A DNA stretch of 63,758 nucleotides. Origin: B73-G16 sp964448445 (lineage in GTDB: Bacteria > Desulfobacterota > B13-G15). Location: NCBI GenBank assembly GCA_964448445.1, contig CAYVAU010000001.1:1-63758 (forward strand), given 5' to 3'. Positions 50,733 through 59,632 of this stretch are shown here, one piece after another. Each line of letters opens with the position of its first letter. The first letter of the stretch is position 1. The translations under genes were made by a program, and so were the position numbers. The notes under the pieces are model-generated. The model did not search any database. It worked only from the letters and a program-made list of their open reading frames with translations, and was not told the origin of the DNA.

Positions 50733-50950
50733 AGGCGAAACTTATAGCGATTGTTGTGATTTTGGCATTGGTGTTGATTTACACCTTGCAGAATACGGAA
50801 GCGGTGACCATATCCTTTGTCAGCTGGGATTTTTCTGCTTCCAAGGCCCTTTTGAGCCTGGGTGCCTTTTTGGCGGGAGTCATCCTCGGATTTATTCTCG
50901 GGAAGGTGGATACTCGCAAGGCCAAAAAAGATCGGTGGGAGGTGGATTGA
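50729..50950 (+). CDS. LapA-domain (DUF1049) small membrane protein
   Basis: A 73-residue protein from GTG 50729 with two membrane helices (LIAIVVILALVLIYTLQN and LGAFLAGVILGFILG) joined by the short NTEAVTISFVSWDF loop, the LapA pattern. LapA proteins are linked to lipopolysaccharide assembly. It follows purB with a 4-nt overlap; the next small gene starts 1 nt after it. Confidence 0.87.
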   Translation: MKAKLIAIVVILALVLIYTLQNTEAVTISFVSWDFSASKALLSLGAFLAGVILGFILGKVDTRKAKKDRWEVD

Positions 50951-50951
50951 G

Positions 50952-51167
50952 ATGTCAGCTCTTGCTTTAATTATTGCAATCATTGCCCTGATTCTGGCGA
51001 TATTGGCCTATCAGCGCACGGGCGGGGAATGGGAGTTGAGGAGGCGGTTGGACACCCTTTCGGGTGCCCTTGACAACCTCCGTGAGAAGACCGCCGATCT
51101 CCTGGATAAGATGGAGACCGCCCTGCGCAAAGGGGAACAAAAGGAAGAGGGGGGAACTTCCGCCTGA
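50952..51167 (+). CDS. Small membrane protein with coiled-coil tail
   Basis: A 71-residue product from ATG 50952: one membrane helix (ALALIIAIIALILAILAY) followed by a charged heptad-like helix (LRRRLDTLSGALDNLREKTADLLDKM). I do not recognise a family. It is sandwiched between the LapA gene and the cation efflux gene, 1 and 3 nt away, in an operon that begins with purB. Confidence 0.75.
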   Translation: MSALALIIAIIALILAILAYQRTGGEWELRRRLDTLSGALDNLREKTADLLDKMETALRKGEQKEEGGTSA

Positions 51168-51170
51168 GGC

Positions 51171-52121
51171 ATGGAAGGCGAGTCCTCTTTAAGTCCTCTG
51201 CGTGTCGTCCGCGCCGCTCTCCTTTCAAATCTTGTGATCGCCCTCATTAAGTTCATAGCGGCTTCTGCGACGGGAAGTACTGCGCTTTTGGCAGAAGGGT
51301 TCCATTCGGTGGCCGATGGGGCCAATCAGGGGCTTTTGCTGGTCGGCATAAAGCTCAGTCGCCGCCCTCCTGACCCCGAACATCCCTTTGGCCATGGTAA
51401 GGAGCGGTATTTCTGGGCCTTTGTGGTATCGGTGTTCATCTTCATCATCGGGGCCTTCTTCTCGGTATTCGAGGGGATACATAAGGTCCTCTCTCCCGCT
51501 CCCCTGGCTCACACCCGCTGGGGCTATCTGGTCCTTCTGGCCTCGGGAATCTGTGAGTTCTGTTCCTGGAGGGTGGCCTACTCCGAGCTTAGGCCCTTCA
51601 TAAAGAGGTGGGGGTTGTTCAGGACGCTTAAGGATTCGAAATCCCCCGGGGTCTTCATCGCCTTCTTGGAGGACAGCGCCGCGATGATGGGGTTGCTGCT
51701 GGCCTTCATGGGCATATTGCTCACGGAACTGACGGGAAGGTCCCTTTTTGACGGCCTTGCCTCGATCAGCATAGGGATCCTTCTGGGTCTCATAGCGTTT
51801 TTCGTCTCCTACGAGACCAAGAGCCTCCTCATAGGAGAGGCCGTGTCCCCTGAGGAATTGGACAAATTGAGGGAGGCCATCCTCAGGGTCCCCGAGGTCC
51901 AAGAGGTAATAGACATCCTGACCATGCACCTTGGTCCCGACGATGTGCTGGTGAACCTCAACGTGAACTTTGCAGACGGCTTGACCACCGATCAGGTCGA
52001 GGAGGCCATCGACAAGGTCGAGAAGGCCATCCAGGAAGCACTGCCCTCGGTGAAGAGGATCTTCGTTGAGGCCGAATCCATAAGGAAACCCATAAGGAGG
52101 GAATTCACCGAGATCCCTTGA
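51171..52121 (+). CDS. Cation diffusion facilitator transporter
   Basis: Divalent metal/proton antiporter, 316 residues. The metal site is HSVADGANQ in helix 2 and EDSAAMMG in helix 5, with PDPEHPFGHGKERYFWAF between helices 2 and 3; the His/Asp arrangement suggests Zn, Fe or Mn. A cytoplasmic C-terminal domain (about 215-316) follows. It is the last gene of the purB unit and ends 2 nt before the convergent recR. Confidence 0.92.
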   Translation: MEGESSLSPLRVVRAALLSNLVIALIKFIAASATGSTALLAEGFHSVADGANQGLLLVGIKLSRRPPDPEHPFGHGKERYFWAFVVSVFIFIIGAFFSVFEGIHKVLSPAPLAHTRWGYLVLLASGICEFCSWRVAYSELRPFIKRWGLFRTLKDSKSPGVFIAFLEDSAAMMGLLLAFMGILLTELTGRSLFDGLASISIGILLGLIAFFVSYETKSLLIGEAVSPEELDKLREAILRVPEVQEVIDILTMHLGPDDVLVNLNVNFADGLTTDQVEEAIDKVEKAIQEALPSVKRIFVEAESIRKPIRREFTEIP

Positions 52122-52123
52122 GT

Positions 52124-52720
52124 TCAGACCTCCCTCCTCCCCTCCAGGGCACTGCTTAAGGTCCGGGGATCGGCATACTCGATCTCCGCACCGGCGGGAA
52201 GGCCCTGCGCTATGCGGGTTATCTTCACCCCAAGGGGCCTGAGCACCTTGAACAGATACAGAAAGGTCGCCTCTCCCTGGACATCGGGATCCGTAGCTAT
52301 GATCACCTCCCGGGGTCGCTCAACCTTGACCCTTTCGATCAACTCCTGAACCTTCAACTCCTTGGGCCCCATCCCCTCCAAGGGAGATATGGCACCATGA
52401 AGCACATGATACAGACCGCGATAGACCCCCGTGGACTCAATGGCCACAAGGGCATGAACCTCCTCCACCACACAAATGATACCCCCATCCCTCCCCGGAT
52501 CCGAACACACCGCACAAAAATCCCCCTCGGCAATATTAAAACATCGTTTGCAAAGTTTTATCCTCTGTTGTAATTCGTCTATGGCCTGGGCCAGGTCTTG
52601 GGCGTCTTTGGGGTGTTTTAGCAGGTGGAGGGCGAACCTTGAGGCGGTTTTCCTTCCGACTCCTGGGAGTCTGGTGAGGGTTTCGATGAGCCTTTCCAGC
52701 GTTTCGGTGTAGCGGGACAT
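52124..52720 (-). CDS. recR: Recombination protein RecR
   Basis: RecFOR pathway factor, 198 residues. The helix-hairpin-helix LTRLPGVGRKTASRFALHLL, a zinc finger (CKRCFNIAEGDFCAVC) and the Toprim domain with VVEEVHALVAIESTG are intact. ATG 52720 is directly after the ybaB stop, giving the widespread ybaB-recR pair; dnaX, often third, is not present here. Confidence 0.95.
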   Translation of the reverse strand: MSRYTETLERLIETLTRLPGVGRKTASRFALHLLKHPKDAQDLAQAIDELQQRIKLCKRCFNIAEGDFCAVCSDPGRDGGIICVVEEVHALVAIESTGVYRGLYHVLHGAISPLEGMGPKELKVQELIERVKVERPREVIIATDPDVQGEATFLYLFKVLRPLGVKITRIAQGLPAGAEIEYADPRTLSSALEGRREV

Positions 52721-53032
52721 TTAGAAGATGCCCGGTAAGGGGAGGCCGCCGGTTAGTTTTTTCAATTCTTCAAGCCAGAGCTGTTGGGATCGTCTGATGC
52801 CTTCGTTGATGGCGGCGATGATGAGGTCTTGGATGAGTTCCCTGTCGCCCGACTGCAGCACCTCCGGGTCTATTTCCAGAGAGATGACCTCCTGTCTTCC
52901 GTTCATCACCACCTTGACCATTCCTCCGCCGGAGGTGACCTCTACGGTCCTTGAGGCCATCTCCTGCTGGAGTTCTTCCATCTTCGCCTTGATCTTCTGG
53001 GCCTGTTTCATGAGTTCTCCGAGTCCCCTCAC
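52721..53032 (-). CDS. ybaB: YbaB/EbfC family nucleoid-associated protein
   Basis: A 103-residue DNA-binding protein; the GTG at 53032 follows AAGGAGG with 8 nt spacing. The N-terminal helix (MKQAQKIKAKMEELQQEM), VEVTSGGGMVKVVMNG and the DLIIAAINEGIRRSQQLW block are diagnostic. A much longer frame continues upstream antisense to mreB; that part is not coding. It is divergent from mreB and adjacent to recR. Confidence 0.94.
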   Translation of the reverse strand: MRGLGELMKQAQKIKAKMEELQQEMASRTVEVTSGGGMVKVVMNGRQEVISLEIDPEVLQSGDRELIQDLIIAAINEGIRRSQQLWLEELKKLTGGLPLPGIF

Positions 53033-53097
53033 GCCCTTTTCCTCCTTGGCTTTTCGGTCCAAAAGGATAACATGGGGTGTTTTCGGGCTCAAGTTGC

Positions 53098-53127
53098 TTG
53101 ACCCTTTTTCTGTGGGGGAAGTACAAT
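53098..53127 (+). promoter_or_regulatory. sigma70-type promoter of the mreBCD-mrdA-rodA operon
   Basis: TTGACC (53098-53103) and TACAAT (53122-53127) are 18 bp apart. An AGGAGG ribosome binding site (about 53133-53138) lies before the mreB ATG at 53147. The gap holds no other strong pair. Confidence 0.6.
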
Positions 53128-53146
53128 CACCAGGAGGAGGGAACCC

Positions 53147-54181
53147 ATGTTTGATTTTATCGCGAGTCTGTTTTCCACGGATTTGGCCTTGGATCTGGGG
53201 ACGGCCAACACCCTCCTTTATGTCAAGGGTAAGGGGATTGTGGCCAATGAACCCTCTGTGGTGGCCATAAAGAAGGATGGCAAGGGAGCGAAGAAGGTCC
53301 TGGCGGTGGGTTTTGAGGCCAAGGAGATGCTCGGTCGCACTCCTGGAAATATCATGGCCATAAGGCCCTTGAGGGAGGGGGTCATTGCCGACTTTGAGGC
53401 TGCCGAGGAGATGATCCGCTATTTCATCGTCAAGGCCCACAGGCGCAATACCTTTGTGAGGCCGCGCGTGGTCATCTCCATTCCTTCGGGGATCACGCAG
53501 GTGGAAAAGCGGGCTGTAAAGGAATCCGCCGAAGCAGCGGGGGCCAGGGAGGTCTATCTCGTGGAGCAACCCCTTGCTGCCGCCATAGGGGCTGGTCTGC
53601 CCATAACGGAGCCGGTGGGCAATATGGTGGTGGAGGTGGGGGGAGGGACCACTGAGGTCGCCGTCATATCGCTCAGCGGCATCGTGGTAAAGAACTCCGT
53701 CAGGGTCGGCGGGGACAAGATGGATGAGGCCATCGTCCAGTACCTGAGGAAGAAGTATAACCTCTTTGTGGGCGAGATGACCGCCGAGGAGATCAAGATC
53801 AAGCTGGGAAATGCCTGCCCCGAGGAAGCCAGTGAGGAGGTCATGGAGGTCAAGGGAAGGGACCTCATCACCGGGATACCGCGCGTTTACGAGATAAGTT
53901 CCTTTGAAATCAGGGAAGCGATCTCCGAACCCCTGAACCAGATAGTGCAGGCCGTGAAGGAGACCCTGGAGAGGACCCCACCGCAGTTGGCCTCCGATCT
54001 GGTGGACAGGGGGATTGTGCTCAGCGGAGGGGGGGCACTGTTGAGAAATCTCGACCTCCTGATCCGAAAGAGCGTGGACCTTCCGGTGACCATTGTGGAC
54101 GAACCCCTTTTCACAGTGGTCCGTGGGGTTGGCCAGCTCTTGGACAATTTCCGCCTCCTGAGGGAGGTGGCAAGCGATTAA
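53147..54181 (+). CDS. mreB: Rod shape-determining protein MreB
   Basis: Actin-like ATPase that directs lateral wall growth, 344 residues. The phosphate 1 loop is LALDLGTANTLLYVKG, then NEPSVVAI, VEVGGGTTEVAVISLSGIV (phosphate 2) and the adenosine motif LSGGGALLRNLD. It starts behind a strong promoter and ribosome binding site and heads a five-gene operon. Three bases separate it from mreC. Confidence 0.97.
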   Translation: MFDFIASLFSTDLALDLGTANTLLYVKGKGIVANEPSVVAIKKDGKGAKKVLAVGFEAKEMLGRTPGNIMAIRPLREGVIADFEAAEEMIRYFIVKAHRRNTFVRPRVVISIPSGITQVEKRAVKESAEAAGAREVYLVEQPLAAAIGAGLPITEPVGNMVVEVGGGTTEVAVISLSGIVVKNSVRVGGDKMDEAIVQYLRKKYNLFVGEMTAEEIKIKLGNACPEEASEEVMEVKGRDLITGIPRVYEISSFEIREAISEPLNQIVQAVKETLERTPPQLASDLVDRGIVLSGGGALLRNLDLLIRKSVDLPVTIVDEPLFTVVRGVGQLLDNFRLLREVASD

Positions 54182-54184
54182 ATA

Positions 54185-54982
54185 ATGGTCAAATCGCGGA
54201 CTCAGCGGGGCGTCCTCCTCCTTTTGATCGCCCTCATCCTCTTTTCCCTTTATGTCAGGGGAACCTTCAGGGGAGAGGGGCTCCGCAGGGCCCTCCTTGC
54301 CGTGACCACCCCTCCTCAGGAGGTCCTCAATCGGGCATACGATGCCGTAAGCGATTTTGTTTCCCATTACCTTTATCTGTTGGAAGTCGAAAAAGAAAAC
54401 CGCAGGCTGAAGGAGGAAATCAAGCGCCTGAAGCTCGAGAGGCAATTGCTCTCGGAGAAGGCACGGGAGGCCGAAAGGCTCAAGAAGTTGCTGGGGTTCA
54501 AAAGGTCCGCTGGGCTCAAGGTCATGCCCGCAAGGGTGGTGGGGATATCGCCTCAGCCGCAATCAAGGGCCTTTTACATAGACAAGGGCTCCCAGGACGG
54601 GATCAAGAAGGGGATGGCGGTTGTCAGTTATGAGGGCGTTGTGGGAAGGGTGACGGTGGTGGGGGCCGGGAGTTCCCTGGTAGTTCCCATAGTGGAGAAG
54701 GGGGCCAAGATCAGCGTGATCCTGGAGCATTCGAGGACCAGGGCCCTCCTGGAAGGGCTTGGCTGGGGCTGCAGGCTCCTTTACATCCCAAAGGAAGAGG
54801 AGGTCAGGGAGGGAGAAAAAGTCCTCACCAGCGGCCTTGATGGTGTCTATCCCAAAGGACTCATGGTGGGGACCGTCAGACGGGTGGTAAGGCGCCCAGG
54901 GGAGCTATTCCTGGAGGTGGAGGTGGTACCCTCTGTGGACCTTTCCCGCCTTGAGGAAGTCCTCGTGGTCTTGGAGGGTTGA
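54185..54982 (+). CDS. mreC: Rod shape-determining protein MreC
   Basis: Periplasmic elongasome scaffold, 265 residues. An N-terminal membrane helix (GVLLLLIALILFSLYV) is followed by a coiled coil (about 64-100) and the two-barrel MreC domain with ARVVGISPQPQSRAFYIDKG. The stop (TGA) shares its last base with the mreD ATG. Confidence 0.95.
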   Translation: MVKSRTQRGVLLLLIALILFSLYVRGTFRGEGLRRALLAVTTPPQEVLNRAYDAVSDFVSHYLYLLEVEKENRRLKEEIKRLKLERQLLSEKAREAERLKKLLGFKRSAGLKVMPARVVGISPQPQSRAFYIDKGSQDGIKKGMAVVSYEGVVGRVTVVGAGSSLVVPIVEKGAKISVILEHSRTRALLEGLGWGCRLLYIPKEEEVREGEKVLTSGLDGVYPKGLMVGTVRRVVRRPGELFLEVEVVPSVDLSRLEEVLVVLEG

Positions 54983-55470
54983 TGCACAGGGTGCTTTTCC
55001 CCTTTTTGGGCTGGGGGTATATGGTCATCATAGGTGCCTTTTGGTCCATCCTTCCCCTAAAGGTGCCTCCCCCGGATGTGGCCATGATCATGGTGCTTTA
55101 TGCGGCCACAGGGGCCTATGGGCCGGAGGAGGTGTTCCTTGTTGCCTTAATGGGGGACCTTTTGGGGGGCATGCCCCTTGGGCTCGGGACCTTGGGGAAG
55201 CTGCTGGTGTTCGTGCTGCTTGGGCGCTTCTTCTTCCTGGTGAAGGTCCCCTTTTGGGGCCTCTTCCCCTTCGCCTTCTCCCTGAGCCTCCTGGAGCTGC
55301 TGATAGAAGAGCTCCTTAGGGCCCTTTCTGGGCTCGGAACGGTGGGAATGTCCTGCTGTGGGATGAAGATCTCCCTTGTTACCGCCCTCTTTTCCTATGG
55401 AATCTTCGCCCTGAACAACGCCTTCCTCGAACGCCTGCAGGGCTCTGGCTATGGTCCGGAATGGAGATAG
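54982..55470 (+). CDS. mreD: Rod shape-determining membrane protein MreD
   Basis: A 162-residue integral membrane protein with about five hydrophobic segments; the position between mreC and mrdA and the GDLLGGMPLGLGTLGKLLVF segment identify it. An upstream TTG (54979) is also possible. It overlaps mrdA by 20 nt. Confidence 0.85.
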   Translation: MHRVLFPFLGWGYMVIIGAFWSILPLKVPPPDVAMIMVLYAATGAYGPEEVFLVALMGDLLGGMPLGLGTLGKLLVFVLLGRFFFLVKVPFWGLFPFAFSLSLLELLIEELLRALSGLGTVGMSCCGMKISLVTALFSYGIFALNNAFLERLQGSGYGPEWR

Positions 55471-57220
55471 GCGCAGGGGCATCTTCTGGCTCTTCCTGCT
55501 GGTCTTCCTAATACTGCTCGGGCGGCTCTGGCAGCTACAGGTACTTAAGGGCGAGCAATACAGGCGGCTTTCCGAGAAGAACAGGTTGAGGCTGGTAAAG
55601 ATCCTCCCCCCGCGCGGAAGGATTTACGACCGCAGGGGCCGCCTCTTGGTTGCCAACAGGCCCTCCTTTGACCTCCTCGTGATCCCGGCCGATGTGAGGG
55701 ACCCGCAAGCCCTTGCCGAGGAACTCTCCGGGCTCATAGACATGCCCGAGGAGAAGATCCTGGAGAGGATCCGGGGGGCGAGGGGACCCTATGAACCCGT
55801 CAGGGTGAAGAAGGATTTGAGCTTCGAGGAATTGAGCAGGGTTGAGGCAAACCTCTGGGATCTGCCAGGGGTGCGGATCGCCCTGGTACCCGTGAGGACC
55901 TATCCCCATGGCCCCTTAGCTTCCCATATCCTGGGGACGGTGGGCGAGATCACCCTGGAGGAGCTCAAGCGCCTCAGGGGCAAGGGGTATGAGGTCGGTG
56001 ATTTCGTGGGGAAGGGGGGGGTCGAATCCCAATGGGAGGGACTGCTGAGGGGAAGGAAGGGAGGGAGGCAGGTTGAGGTGGACGCCTTGGGCAGGGAGGT
56101 GAGGGTGGTAAAGGAGGTGAGGCCCATTGCTGGCTGGGATCTCTATCTGACCCTGGACTTGGGGCTCCAGAAGGAGGCCGAAAAGCTCCTCGAGGGGAAG
56201 TGGGGGGCGATCGTCGCCCTCGATCCCCGCAATGGGGAGGTCCTGGCCATGGCTTCCTCGCCTTCCTTCGATCCCAGGGATTTCAGCCGGGGCCTGGATC
56301 CCGAAAAGTGGCAGGAGTTGCTCCGGGACCCCGGCCACCCCTTGACCAACAGGGCCATCCAGGGACTTTATGCCCCGGGATCGGTCTTTAAGGTGTTGGT
56401 GGCCCTGGCTGCGTTGGCCCAGGGGGGGTTGAAGCCCCAACAGAGGTTATACTGCCCCGGATATTTCCCCCTCGGCAGGAGGACCTTTAGGTGTTGGAAG
56501 GAGGGAGGGCACGGCTCAGTGGACCTTTACAGGGCGATAGTGGAATCCTGTGACGTGTATTTCTATCAGGTGGGGCTGGAACTGGGACCTCAGGCGATGG
56601 TCGAGTTCGCCAGGGCCTCCGGATTCGGACGACCGACCGGGATCAAGCTGCCCGGCGAAAAGGCCGGTTATCTGCCATCCCCTGAGAGGGGAAGGTGGTA
56701 CGATGGGGATACCGTGGTTATGGCCATCGGCCAGGGCCCCTTGCTGGTGACGCCCTTGCAGATGGCGCGGTTTGTGGCGGCGGTGGCCAACGGGGGCATC
56801 CTGTATAGACCCATTTTGGTCCTCGAAGCCCGGGATCCCTTAGGGAGGGAAAGTCTCCATTATTCCCCCAAGGAGCTCGGGAGGCTCCCGGTGGGCGCCG
56901 GCGAACTCGGGAGGGTGAAGAGGGCCCTTGAGGGGGTGGTCGAGGACGAGCACGGAACCGGCAGGGCGGCAAGGATAGAAGGGGTCAGGGTGGCCGGAAA
57001 GACCGGCACAGCCCAGGTCATAAGGACGGAGGAACGGATCAGGGATCCCGAGGAGTTGCCCTTCCGGTACAGGGATCATGCTTGGTTTGTGGCCTATGCT
57101 CCGGCCGAATCCCCCACCATAGCCGTTTCAGTGCTCGTGGAGCACGGCGGAACCGGCGGGAGGGCGGCTGCACCCTTGGCAAAGGCCTTGATCCAGTACT
57201 GGCTTGGAGAGGGTCCTTGA
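55451..57220 (+). CDS. mrdA: Penicillin-binding protein 2 (peptidoglycan transpeptidase)
   Basis: Elongasome class B PBP, 589 residues. A membrane anchor (FWLFLLVFLILLGRLW) is followed by the pedestal domain and the transpeptidase domain with the catalytic SxxK (PGSVFKV, Ser311), the SxN-like SCDVYFYQVG, and KTGTAQV near 517. It works with RodA, encoded next, and MreC. It overlaps mreD by 20 nt; the rodA TTG overlaps its stop. Confidence 0.96.
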   Translation: MVRNGDRRRGIFWLFLLVFLILLGRLWQLQVLKGEQYRRLSEKNRLRLVKILPPRGRIYDRRGRLLVANRPSFDLLVIPADVRDPQALAEELSGLIDMPEEKILERIRGARGPYEPVRVKKDLSFEELSRVEANLWDLPGVRIALVPVRTYPHGPLASHILGTVGEITLEELKRLRGKGYEVGDFVGKGGVESQWEGLLRGRKGGRQVEVDALGREVRVVKEVRPIAGWDLYLTLDLGLQKEAEKLLEGKWGAIVALDPRNGEVLAMASSPSFDPRDFSRGLDPEKWQELLRDPGHPLTNRAIQGLYAPGSVFKVLVALAALAQGGLKPQQRLYCPGYFPLGRRTFRCWKEGGHGSVDLYRAIVESCDVYFYQVGLELGPQAMVEFARASGFGRPTGIKLPGEKAGYLPSPERGRWYDGDTVVMAIGQGPLLVTPLQMARFVAAVANGGILYRPILVLEARDPLGRESLHYSPKELGRLPVGAGELGRVKRALEGVVEDEHGTGRAARIEGVRVAGKTGTAQVIRTEERIRDPEELPFRYRDHAWFVAYAPAESPTIAVSVLVEHGGTGGRAAAPLAKALIQYWLGEGP

Positions 57221-58299
57221 GGACAAAGGGCAGCGATCTCTGGGTCTTTGCCTATCTTCTGCCCCTGATGGGGATGGGGCTTTTGAACCTCTGGAGTGCC
57301 AGCCAGGGGCTGGGCGTTTCCCTCCATTGGAAGCAACTGCTGTGGATCCTGCTGGGATCCGGTCTTGGCCTTTGTGCTTATCTACTGGATTACCGGCACC
57401 TTGAGGCCTACGCCTATCCCATATATGCCCTTGGGATCCTGCTCCTCTGCCTCCTTTGGGTTTTCGGCGTGCAGATAGGGGGGGCCAAGAGGTGGATAGC
57501 CCTGGGGGGGGTTTACCTTCAGCCCTCTGAGTTCGCCAAACTCGCGGTAATTGTGGCCCTTTCCAAGTACCTTTCCGGCCGTCCCTCGGAAGGCGGCCTG
57601 GGCCTCTCGGATCTGCTGATGCCGCTCATTTTGGTGGCTGTGCCAGCAGCCCTTGTGGCCCTTCAGCCCGACCTCGGCACGGCCTTGGTCTTTGTGGCCA
57701 TCCTGGGCCTCATGGCCCTTTATGGGGGGATAAGGAGGGGATCGCTGCTGATCTTGATGATCCTCTGTATGATCCTTTCCATAGCTGGGTGGTCCCTCCT
57801 CAAGGACTATCAGCGCAAAAGGATCCTCGCCTTCCTCGATCCCCAGAGGGACCCCTTGGGAACGGGCTATCACCTGATCCAGTCCAAGATCGCCATAGGT
57901 TCAGGGGGGTTGTTGGGGAAGGGGATCGGAAGGGGTAGCCAGTGCAAACTCGGCTTTCTGCCGGAATTCCACACCGATTTCGCCTTCGCCCTCTGGGGAG
58001 AGGAGTGGGGCTTCATCGGATCGGCAGTGGTGCTGTTGCTCTTTTTGGGGCTCATCCTCTGGGGACTCGATACGGCCCTCAGGTCAAAGGACCGCTTCGG
58101 GTCCTTTATGGCCTTGGGGATTACGGCCCTTTTGTTCCTGCACGTTTCGATAAACGTGGCCATGGCCCTCGGGCTGTTGCCCGTGGTGGGGCTCCCCCTT
58201 CCCTTCTTCAGCTACGGTGGTTCCTGCACGGTCGCAAGCCTCATAGGTATAGGGTTGCTTCTGAACATTCGGCGGCGCCGGCACCTCTTCACCCCTTGA
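57217..58299 (+). CDS. rodA: Peptidoglycan glycosyltransferase RodA (SEDS)
   Basis: SEDS polymerase that builds glycan chains from lipid II, 360 residues from TTG 57217 (GGAGAGGG just upstream). About ten helices; VYLQPSEFAKLAVIVALSKY, ALQPDLGTALVF, GTGYHLIQSKIAIGSGGLLG and LPEFHTDFAFALWGEEWG with the essential Asp are conserved, and LPFFSYGGS is near the end. The frame is open upstream into mrdA, but that part is not coding. Confidence 0.95.
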   Translation: MRTKGSDLWVFAYLLPLMGMGLLNLWSASQGLGVSLHWKQLLWILLGSGLGLCAYLLDYRHLEAYAYPIYALGILLLCLLWVFGVQIGGAKRWIALGGVYLQPSEFAKLAVIVALSKYLSGRPSEGGLGLSDLLMPLILVAVPAALVALQPDLGTALVFVAILGLMALYGGIRRGSLLILMILCMILSIAGWSLLKDYQRKRILAFLDPQRDPLGTGYHLIQSKIAIGSGGLLGKGIGRGSQCKLGFLPEFHTDFAFALWGEEWGFIGSAVVLLLFLGLILWGLDTALRSKDRFGSFMALGITALLFLHVSINVAMALGLLPVVGLPLPFFSYGGSCTVASLIGIGLLLNIRRRRHLFTP

Positions 58300-58324
58300 G
58301 GGCGGGGGGGTCCTGTGGGATAAT
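58296..58324 (+). promoter_or_regulatory. Promoter of ssb, -10 box adjacent to the start codon
   Basis: TTGAGG (58296-58301) and GATAAT (58319-58324) are 17 bp apart. Only 8 bp separate the -10 box from the ATG at 58333, so the mRNA is likely leaderless or nearly so. The gap has no Shine-Dalgarno sequence. Confidence 0.45.
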
Positions 58325-58332
58325 GTATCAAG

Positions 58333-58752
58333 ATGAGGGGGGTGAATAAGGTGATACTGGTGGGGAACCTCGGGGCGGATCCCGAGGTCCGCTATTCGAG
58401 CAATGGTACTCCTGTTACCACCTTCCGCATCGCCACCAACGAGAACTGGCTCAACCGTGACACCGGTGAAAGGGAGCAGCGCACCGAATGGCACAGGATT
58501 GTGGCCTTTGGCAGATTGGGCGAGATATGCGCCGAGTACCTCAGGAAGGGAAAGCAAGTTTACGTGGAGGGGCGCCTCCGCACCCGTTCCTGGGAGGATA
58601 GAGATGGCAATCGGCGGTGGGTGACCGAGGTTGTGGCCACCAATGTGGTGATGCTCGGTTCCCCTGCAGAGCCCGGTACCGAGTTCGAACTCCCCGAGGA
58701 GGAGCCTCCCCTTGGCGAGGCTCCTCCCGAGGAGGACGATATTCCCTTTTGA
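58333..58752 (+). CDS. ssb: Single-stranded DNA-binding protein
   Basis: A 139-residue SSB. The OB fold opens RGVNKVILVGNLGADPEVRY and includes WHRIVAFGRLGEICAEYLRKG and YVEGRLRTRSW; a short acidic linker leads to the conserved DDIPF tip that binds partner proteins. The tail is shorter than in E. coli (178 residues). It follows rodA with 33 bp between, apparently from its own promoter. Confidence 0.96.
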   Translation: MRGVNKVILVGNLGADPEVRYSSNGTPVTTFRIATNENWLNRDTGEREQRTEWHRIVAFGRLGEICAEYLRKGKQVYVEGRLRTRSWEDRDGNRRWVTEVVATNVVMLGSPAEPGTEFELPEEEPPLGEAPPEEDDIPF

Positions 58753-58762
58753 CCCCTGGGAT

Positions 58763-58791
58763 TTGACATAAGGGAAGGGATCGGTTAAAAG
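58763..58791 (+). promoter_or_regulatory. Promoter of the porCDAB operon
   Basis: A perfect TTGACA (58763-58768) and TAAAAG (58786-58791) are 17 bp apart, 34 bp before the porC ATG at 58826. GGAGG lies just upstream of the ATG. Confidence 0.55.
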
Positions 58792-58825
58792 AGAGGCCGC
58801 TGCCGAGAAAAACTGGAGGCAGGAA

Positions 58826-59359
58826 ATGGTTGAGATCCGCTTCCACGGAAGGGGGGGGCAGGGGGCTGTTACTTCGGCGGAGCTTCTGGCCCATGCGGCC
58901 ATAGCTGAGGGCAAGTTTGCCATTGCGCTTCCGAGCTTCGGTCCTGAAAGACGGGGAGCACCGGTTGTGGCCTTCGCGAGGATAGACGACAGGCCGGTGA
59001 GGATCAGAAGCGGGATTTACAACCCCGATGTGGTCGTGGTCTTGGACCCGCGACTTAGGGAGACGGTGGATGTGACCCAGGGTCTGAAGGAGGGGGGGAT
59101 TTTGGTGATCAACAGCCCGGAGGAACCCGATGGGTTTGCGGGGATAAAGGTGGCCTGGGTTAATGCCACCCAGATAGCCAGGGAGGAGATAGGTTTGCCC
59201 ATAACCAACACCACCATGCTTGGGGCCTTGCTCAAGGCCCTCGCGGTGGTCGAACTCGAATCCCTCCTTGATCCCTTCAGGCACCGTTTTGGGAAGGTGG
59301 CCGAGAAGAACATAGCGGCCCTGAGGAGGGCTTATCAAGAGACGAGGGTTAAAGGATGA
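58826..59359 (+). CDS. porC: Pyruvate:ferredoxin oxidoreductase gamma subunit
   Basis: First gene of a four-subunit pyruvate:ferredoxin oxidoreductase. The 177-residue gamma subunit opens EIRFHGRGGQGAVTSAELLA, then LPSFGPERRGAPVVAF, and ends in the usual KNIAALRRAYQET-like helix. The enzyme reversibly converts pyruvate and CoA to acetyl-CoA, CO2 and reduced ferredoxin, in the cytoplasm of anaerobes. It overlaps porD by 4 nt. Confidence 0.93.
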   Translation: MVEIRFHGRGGQGAVTSAELLAHAAIAEGKFAIALPSFGPERRGAPVVAFARIDDRPVRIRSGIYNPDVVVVLDPRLRETVDVTQGLKEGGILVINSPEEPDGFAGIKVAWVNATQIAREEIGLPITNTTMLGALLKALAVVELESLLDPFRHRFGKVAEKNIAALRRAYQETRVKG

Positions 59360-59631
59360 CGCTCGGGTGGAAGGAGATAAGGCCTGGCTTTGTCGTCACC
59401 GAGGCGGGTTCGGCCCGCTCCTGCAGGACGGGCGATTGGCGGACCGATAGGCCGATCGTTGACAGGGAGAAATGCAGCAAGTGTGGCCTCTGTTATGTCT
59501 TCTGTCCCGAGGGGGCCGTGAAGGAGGATGGACAAGGTTATTATGAGGTGGATCTTTATTACTGCAAGGGATGTGGTATCTGTGCCCATGAATGCCCCCA
59601 AGGGGCGATAGAGATGGTTCCGGAGGTGTGA
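59356..59631 (+). CDS. porD: Pyruvate:ferredoxin oxidoreductase delta subunit (2 x 4Fe-4S)
   Basis: A 91-residue ferredoxin-like subunit with two [4Fe-4S] motifs, CSKCGLCYVFCPEGAV and CKGCGICAHECPQGAI, each CX2CX2CX3CP. It passes electrons from the thiamine site to ferredoxin. It starts in the last codon of porC and ends 1 nt before porA. Confidence 0.95.
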   Translation: MTLGWKEIRPGFVVTEAGSARSCRTGDWRTDRPIVDREKCSKCGLCYVFCPEGAVKEDGQGYYEVDLYYCKGCGICAHECPQGAIEMVPEV

Positions 59632-59632
59632 G

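Noticed and set aside
52721..54562. Minus-strand 613-residue frame over mreB
   Set aside because: Only its last 103 codons (ybaB) have family motifs; the rest is antisense to mreB and mreC.
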